A stretch of 64,000 nucleotides of DNA from Cercis canadensis (taxonomy: Eukaryota > Streptophyta > Magnoliopsida > Fabales > Fabaceae): assembly GCA_003255065.1 (NCBI GenBank), contig QAOA01000512.1, positions 76,380 to 140,379 on the forward strand. Direction: 5' to 3'. This document shows positions 58,500 to 64,000 of the stretch, piece after piece (position 1 is the stretch's first letter; the number at the start of each line of letters is the position of its first letter). Position numbers and translations under genes: made by a program. The notes under the pieces are model-generated. The model did no database searches and was not told the origin of the DNA. It saw only the letters and a list, made by a program, of their open reading frames with translations.

Positions 58500-60640
58500 C
58501 CTACAAAAGTGGGGAGATTTCAACATTCTAATTTCTTAGACATTGGAGAAGGCAAGAAGAAACAACTTTATCATCAGAAAGCACAATAGAAAGAACATAA
58601 TCAGTTATCTTCACTTTCTGGAGCAAATTTGTGACTTACTAACATTAGCAAAGAAGAACCATTATCTTTACTCTTTGGAGCAAATTTGTAACGTACTAAC
58701 ATTAGCTATGTGTACATATTTGTCTAGATTTTTTAGGAGTGAAATCACACAGGTCTAATGCCTATAGCGTTTTGAACATGCACTTGTAAAACCAAAGGCA
58801 TCACTGCTGGTCCATTCATCTAGTAGCACTACTCTCACATTTAAGAGGTTCTAAGGTCAAATCTGGGCAGCTAGACAAGAGAGACTATTGATGACTAAGG
58901 CTAAGAGGTTGTTCAAAGGGGCAGGAAACTCAATCTGAACACACAAACTAGATCAAAACAAACACAAATGTTACCAGATTTGGCCAAATCTACCTGGGTC
59001 TTCCTTAATATAGTTTAGGTTTCAGGTGTACAGTATAGTGCTTTTTAGCAAAAAAATAAATACTAGTCTTTCTTTTCCCTCTTATATATCAGTTTTACCA
59101 ACCAAAGGATGCTAGATCCTCATGATTCCTATTCTTCCATTTCTAATAGTATGACCTAGCAGCAGTTGAACGCATTGCAGCATATTGCAGAATTTTAAAG
59201 CACTTAGGTACATACCACCTTCAGATATCAATTTCTATTTATAAGAGTCTAAGATAATTATAATTAAATTTAAAACTTGTGAAGTTCCAGAACTTACGAG
59301 CTGGTCAGTCAATTCAAGTTTCAAAATCAATTGAACCCTTAACTTCCAAAACGTCTATCACTTTATAAAAATTAGCAAAAGGAGAGACATAATAAGCAAA
59401 ACCATGCCATAATTCAGCTCAAAATAAATCGTAATTCAAGAAGAAAAAATAATTTAAACCGAAAAAATTAAAAGGAAAAAGGAAAAAGGAAAGAGAAAAA
59501 GAAAACTACCCCTAGACTGTAAATCCTTATTGCCACAAGCAAGCAGACATCCACAACAACAACATTAAAGAGAATGAATGTTCCAACTATGTTTTTGACA
59601 ATTTTGGTTCCCCACATATAAGATGTTCAACCAAATTAAGTTCACTTTAATGTTAGATTATGTAAGATGAATTTAAGAATCAAGTCCCCTGTCACTTATT
59701 TTTCTGTTCAACATATTTCTCGCCAGCTAAATGAAACAGAACAGATATACAATGTATGGGGATTTACCAGAATAAATCAAACAGTTGCAGAACTGCACAG
59801 TATAAGGAACTGATTAACCAATCGTGGTTTCCAGCACCAAACAAACCCAGAATGTATCTACCAGCTCCAATCCAACTCAGAATGAATCTGCTGATATTGA
59901 ATTACAAGAAAGCAAATTCTACTGAACTATGAGATTGATGAGCGAGAAACTGATCATGGAAATGGGATCAGCCTCAACCCTTCCAATACCAAGATGGAAA
60001 ATCGCAAACCCTTTGAAGTACGACCAATTCAGCTAAATGCAAAAAACTAGAACCAATTCAGCTAAATATAAAAACTAGGACCAATTCAAAGAAAGCAACA
60101 AGAAGAACTGGAACTACAAAACCCAGCCTCCACAGTCACCTCCATAGACTTACATTTAAGAATTCTCATACCAACACAATACTGAGAACACTGACAACAA
60201 AAAAGACACGAAAAGAAAATTGCAGAGTTTTATATACCAAAAACCCACAACAGGAATCTAAAAAAAAATCAAAATTGACGAAAACCCAGAAAGAAAGAAG
60301 CAAATGAGGGTGAAGAAGCAAAAATGGAAGGGTGAGGAAGAGCTTAAATTGAAATGAGTGAAGAGACAAAGAAAGGATCTCAGCATAGAGAAGTATATGG
60401 AGATGCAGAGAAGCTATATACAGACGCGTGTAATGGAGAGGTTGAGTTTCTGGAGAGACACGGAGAAGGAGAAAAAGAAAGAGAGAGATGGAATCGATGA
60501 GTACTCGTTTTCAGTGTAGAACAAGAAAATGGAATTTTGATTATATTTTTGGAGAGAAAGGAAAAAAGAAAACAGACGATAATTCTTGAAAATGGGAAAT
60601 ATGTAGAAACCGGGAAATTAGATGGCATTTGAAGAGAAAA
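58500..60640 (-). other. GAMYB 5' leader region with probable leader intron
   Basis: CCACTTTTGTAG at 58512-58501 is a good acceptor just before the coding start. About 60240-60640 (minus strand) is pyrimidine-rich with many CTCTC runs and a TATATAAAA-like motif near 60232, as expected for a long leader or promoter. GAMYB genes commonly have such leaders with introns. The donor cannot be fixed from sequence alone. About 59460-59510 is A/G-rich. No other gene seen. Confidence 0.45.
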
Positions 60641-62561
60641 AGTAGGAGATATAGTAGAGGAGAGAATGACCAGCTACTTTGTCAATTTTGCCAGTCTCCA
60701 TTTTTTGCACAGTTATGCTGTTGAGGTGTAGAACATTTAAATAGTATAAAAAATATATTCAATAGATAGATAAAATTTTAAATAGATTCATCAAATTTAG
60801 ATTATACTAAGTGCATAATATATGAATCTGCACATAAGGAAATGAGATAACTCTTTTGTAACTCTCTTTCTTTCTCTCTCAAGAAGTCCCAACCACTCTC
60901 TCTCTCTCTATATTTCTCTTTGTTTTCACACTAATAGTGAATAGAGCCATAAAGGCAACTTGTTCCTCATATGACTAAATCAAAAGGGCAAGATATTGAT
61001 TGACAAAAAAAATTGGACCCACAAATTCTACTCTAAAAACTTATGATTATATTGGTTTGGCCAAAAAAACTATATCTATTCCATTATGAAAAATACCTTG
61101 TTTCTTAATTTAGAGAATAAATGAAAGGCATTAAACTCAAAAGATAAGCTTTCTTTTTGTTGTATAGTGCAAGAAGTGGAAGTGAACCATTAGACCATCC
61201 ATCAAATGATTCCTAATAATTTTTATGGTGTCAAATTATAATGTAGTCAAAGTAATTAATATGCCTCTTAAATTTTGTACAACCAAAAATTTATTATTAT
61301 CATATATAAAGATTTAAAATTCAAATAATTATCATAATCAAATTATTGAAAGTTATTTTAATAAAAATACTATCTTTGATTTGGAAGAATTACACAAAGA
61401 TTATTTGTGAAAATTATTTTAGCAAAAATTTTATATTTGAGTTTGAAACAATTTCACAAAATAAAATAAAAAAATCACAAAGATTAAGAGTATAATAATA
61501 GTGATAATGTGATTTATTGATTGACTTACAAGAATCCCACACCTATGAGAATTTTCTCCTCAATGAATTACGTGTTGTAAGGGCGTACTCTTGAAAACTT
61601 ACTCTTAGTATATAAAACTGATCTGAACACTGATTATTGAATCTTGACCGTTGAACCAAAAAAGAAGGAAAAAAGCAATGTTTTACCTTTGTTTGCACGT
61701 TGATAAAATCATGAGGCGGCAAAAGTGTGAAAGTATGATGCACGCGACAGGGATCGCGTGAAAATCTTGACAAAGATATGCACCCAAGAAATTAGTGATT
61801 TAAAAAACTAAAACTTTTTAAAAATTTGACCACGTAGATGCGCTTAACTGACTCACCTAAATAATGGGTGAAAGGTATTTTGCTTCGTGGGGAAAAAGAA
61901 ATTTGCAATTACCATTTTGACTTTTAGATGCTCCTTTGATTCGCATCTTCCCTGGGTTTTTTGTCTTTTCACTTTGTGAAAGAGCCCTCGTGCTTCCCAT
62001 GCGGGCTGCATGGTGCATGAAATTGTCTATGGTGGCTTAAGTGTTGTTTCGTACTTTCCGTTCGAGTACTATCTCACAATCTCATACCTCATTCTTTTTG
62101 TGTTTTATTTTAATTCAGAAACTACAACTTAACCCTAATATTTAACCGGAGTTAGACTTATTAAATTTAGAGTGAGTCATCTTTACTCTAAAAATCTTGT
62201 TGTAGAAATACGCATAGTTGTAATTTTGTGTAGAGAACATTTTGAGACTCTCTGTTTTTTCAATGAGAGACCTCAAGCATAACTTTTTTCTTGCGACAGG
62301 AGTCTTGTGACCAATTGATTTATAGTCCAATTGACTTATTTCTTTTTGATAATGGGCTTACCTCTTTTGGAGTAAGGTGAATATGGAGAGACTTCCATCC
62401 ATGATTATGGATATATTTCTTATGAAATATCTACTATACATTAAACTTTTGTTACAGTTATAGTGAATCTATGAACCTTCACCAATATACTCATTAGTAC
62501 TATCACTATCACGATTTTAACAAATAATAATTTCGTAAGAGTATGTTCGTTTGTTAATTTG
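60641..62561. other. Intergenic / GAMYB promoter side
   Basis: AT-rich; (CT)n at ~60892-60908. Nothing coding is supported. Confidence 0.5.
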
Positions 62562-63170
62562 TTTGTTTTTGCCCATAATTGTGTTTGACGTGACAAAATT
62601 TTGAATTTGTTACATTAGTCCGACACATGTATATATATAACGGGTGGGTAACGATCACTAACTATCAAGATCAAGAATCGCATTTTGGTTAATTAACCTG
62701 ACAAAAGCTTGAATTTATTTCATTAGTCAATGTGCATTGTTATAATTTGATAATAGTACTATGTTTGACTCCTTTTTTTTTTCCTTTTGTTGCCCCAACC
62801 GCCCATAATTATGTTTAGGGCTGATGTGGCAAATGCTTGAATTTGTTACATTAGCCCGAATATGATTATAAGCTACAACGTGTGAGCAACAATCACCAAC
62901 TGCCTACAATCACATTTTGGTTAATTAACGTGGCAAAAGTTTAAATTTATTTCATTAGTCTGATTGAATGTGCATGGTTATGATTCGATCATAGCAAGTT
63001 CGTCTCATTTTTGTTTTTGTTGCCCCCAATTGCCCATGCTTATGTTTAGGGTTGATGTGACAAAAGTTTAAATTTGTTACATTAGCCCAAATATAGTTAT
63101 AATGGGTCTTCGGCTTTTGGCTATCATGGCAAAAGCTTAAATTTATTTCATTAGTATGGTTGAATGGAGT
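62562..63170 (+). repeat. ~230-bp tandem repeat, three diverged units
   Basis: GCCCATAATTRTGTTT anchors recur at 62571, 62801 and 63032 (spacing 230 and 231). A second anchor, TTTTGG(TTAATTAAC)..CAAAAG.TT.AATTTATTTCATTAG, recurs at 62683, 62915 and 63115. The two anchors within a unit also resemble each other ((G/C)AAAA..TT.AATTTRTT.CATTAG), so each unit appears to be a dimer of ~115-bp half-units. Noncoding, satellite-like. Confidence 0.8.
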
Positions 63171-63184
63171 TATAACTAGTTACA

Positions 63185-63710
63185 ATCGGTACAGAGAAAT
63201 TAGATCCATAAAAACATCTATTTCATGATGATTCAGGAATTTTTATGGCAAGTTTTTTGGCCAACTTGGGTCAGTGCACCCTTATGTCTGTGGAGTTATG
63301 GGCAGTAGTGCATGAGTTACATTTAGCATGGGAGTTAGGCGTGAGGAATCTAGTGGTGGAATCAGATTCTATGAGTGCTTTGCAGCTCATTAGTAATTCA
63401 CATAGTAGATTCCATCCTTGCCAAGGGCTGCTGGTTGAAATTCGGCAACTATGTTCCAGGGACTGGGAAGTGCAGTTGATTCACTGTTATAGGGAGAGCA
63501 ACAAGTGTTCCAGCAGGCTCACTCGGGTGCCTTTCGAGTTGTTCATTTCATGCCCCATCACTGTTTGAGAGATATGTTGCGTGAGGATTTCATGGGTCTG
63601 GCTCAAGAGAGAGCCATTGTTTCTGGTTTGTAGTTTTTTCTTTTTGGTTTTCTGTTTCTGGGTGCTTGTACTCCGTGGATCATTAAAAAAAAANAAAAAA
63701 AAAAAAAAAA
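63185..63710 (+). mobile_element. 5'-truncated LINE with RNase H-like domain and poly(A)
   Basis: The frame ASFLANLGQCTLMSVELWAV, ELHLAWELGVRNLVVESDSM, CSRDWEVQLIHCYRESNKCS is the LINE RNase H-like domain; coding then breaks down where the conserved end should lie. A short 3' UTR ends GTACTCCGTGGATCATT followed by a poly(A) run (63685-63710) containing an unresolved N at 63694. Truncated 5' end plus poly(A) is typical of target-primed insertion. No clean target duplication was found. Confidence 0.8.
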
Positions 63711-64000
63711 CAGAAGAGAGATCAAGAGTGAGTACAATAGTTATAAATAGTCTTACTCGTAAAAATTTTTTTTGGTTAATATAATGATTGAAGACGGGAT
63801 CATGGTTATAACATGTATTGGAACAATTTCCAACTATCTAGAATCATGTTTTGAGTATTTGCCCATTTGCAAAATCTCATGTATGTCATGTCTCCCCTTT
63901 CTTATCCCTCATGTCCTTTCACTATTTGTTTTCTCAATTAGTGTGATATAACGTCTTCCAGTTCACCACTCACCAATTACGTTTTTTCCCCTCCCCCCCC
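63711..64000. other. End of window, nothing recognised
   Basis: AT-rich sequence ending in a C-run at the window edge. Confidence 0.5.

Noticed and set aside
1..64000. CRISPR arrays, operons, bacterial signals, rRNA or tRNA genes
   Set aside because: Plant nuclear sequence; no array of regularly spaced repeats and no convincing cloverleaf. B-box-like sites belong to SINE-like repeats.

Overview
The window is nuclear DNA from a flowering plant, most likely a eudicot; I cannot name the genus. The grounds are GT-AG introns in plant-type genes, very AT-rich intergenic DNA, many miniature transposons, LINE, SINE and CACTA relics, and plant families such as a CYP71-clan P450, GAMYB with a miR159 site, EAR-type C2H2 zinc fingers and USP-domain receptor-like kinases. 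Isolated single Ns and one 36-base N run mark assembly uncertainty.

Layout. 1-917 (-): 5' end of a P450 gene that runs off the window. 2.2-4.6 kb: ankyrin relic, a large foldback and a MULE-type MITE with a perfect 9-bp target duplication. 5.2-7.6 kb (-): complete RING-H2 E3 ligase with a probable leader intron. 12.1-14.1 kb (-): complete six-exon elongation factor 1-beta gene. 14.46-17.55 kb: a broken endogenous caulimovirid pol fragment held exactly between two 397-bp direct repeats that look identical. 19.0-20.7 kb (-): pseudogene of a CRINKLY4-related receptor next to a Tourist-like MITE that carries a polyol-transporter first exon.

22.7-35.2 kb (+): the most unusual region, a tandem array of USP/receptor-like pseudokinase modules. 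Copy 1 is complete (USP domain plus kinase). Copy 2 has the kinase but no recognisable USP exons. Copy 3 keeps only the linker exon, expanded with five 45-bp coding repeats. Both kinase copies have lost the HRD and DFG catalytic signatures. The linker exons have matching splice phases, so fused multi-module transcripts are possible.

36-45 kb: gene-poor DNA with foldbacks, a CACTA end, LINE RT and RNase H relics and an unclassified decayed ORF. 46.3-47.9 and 51.2-51.9 kb (+): two related C2H2 zinc-finger repressor genes. 54.5-58.5 kb (-): GAMYB gene with an intact miR159 target and a long upstream leader. 62.5-63.7 kb: a ~230-bp tandem repeat and a 5'-truncated LINE with poly(A).

The genes do not form one pathway. 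The intact ones are ordinary dispersed plant genes; the notable parts are the pseudokinase array, the viral insertion and the MITE gene capture.
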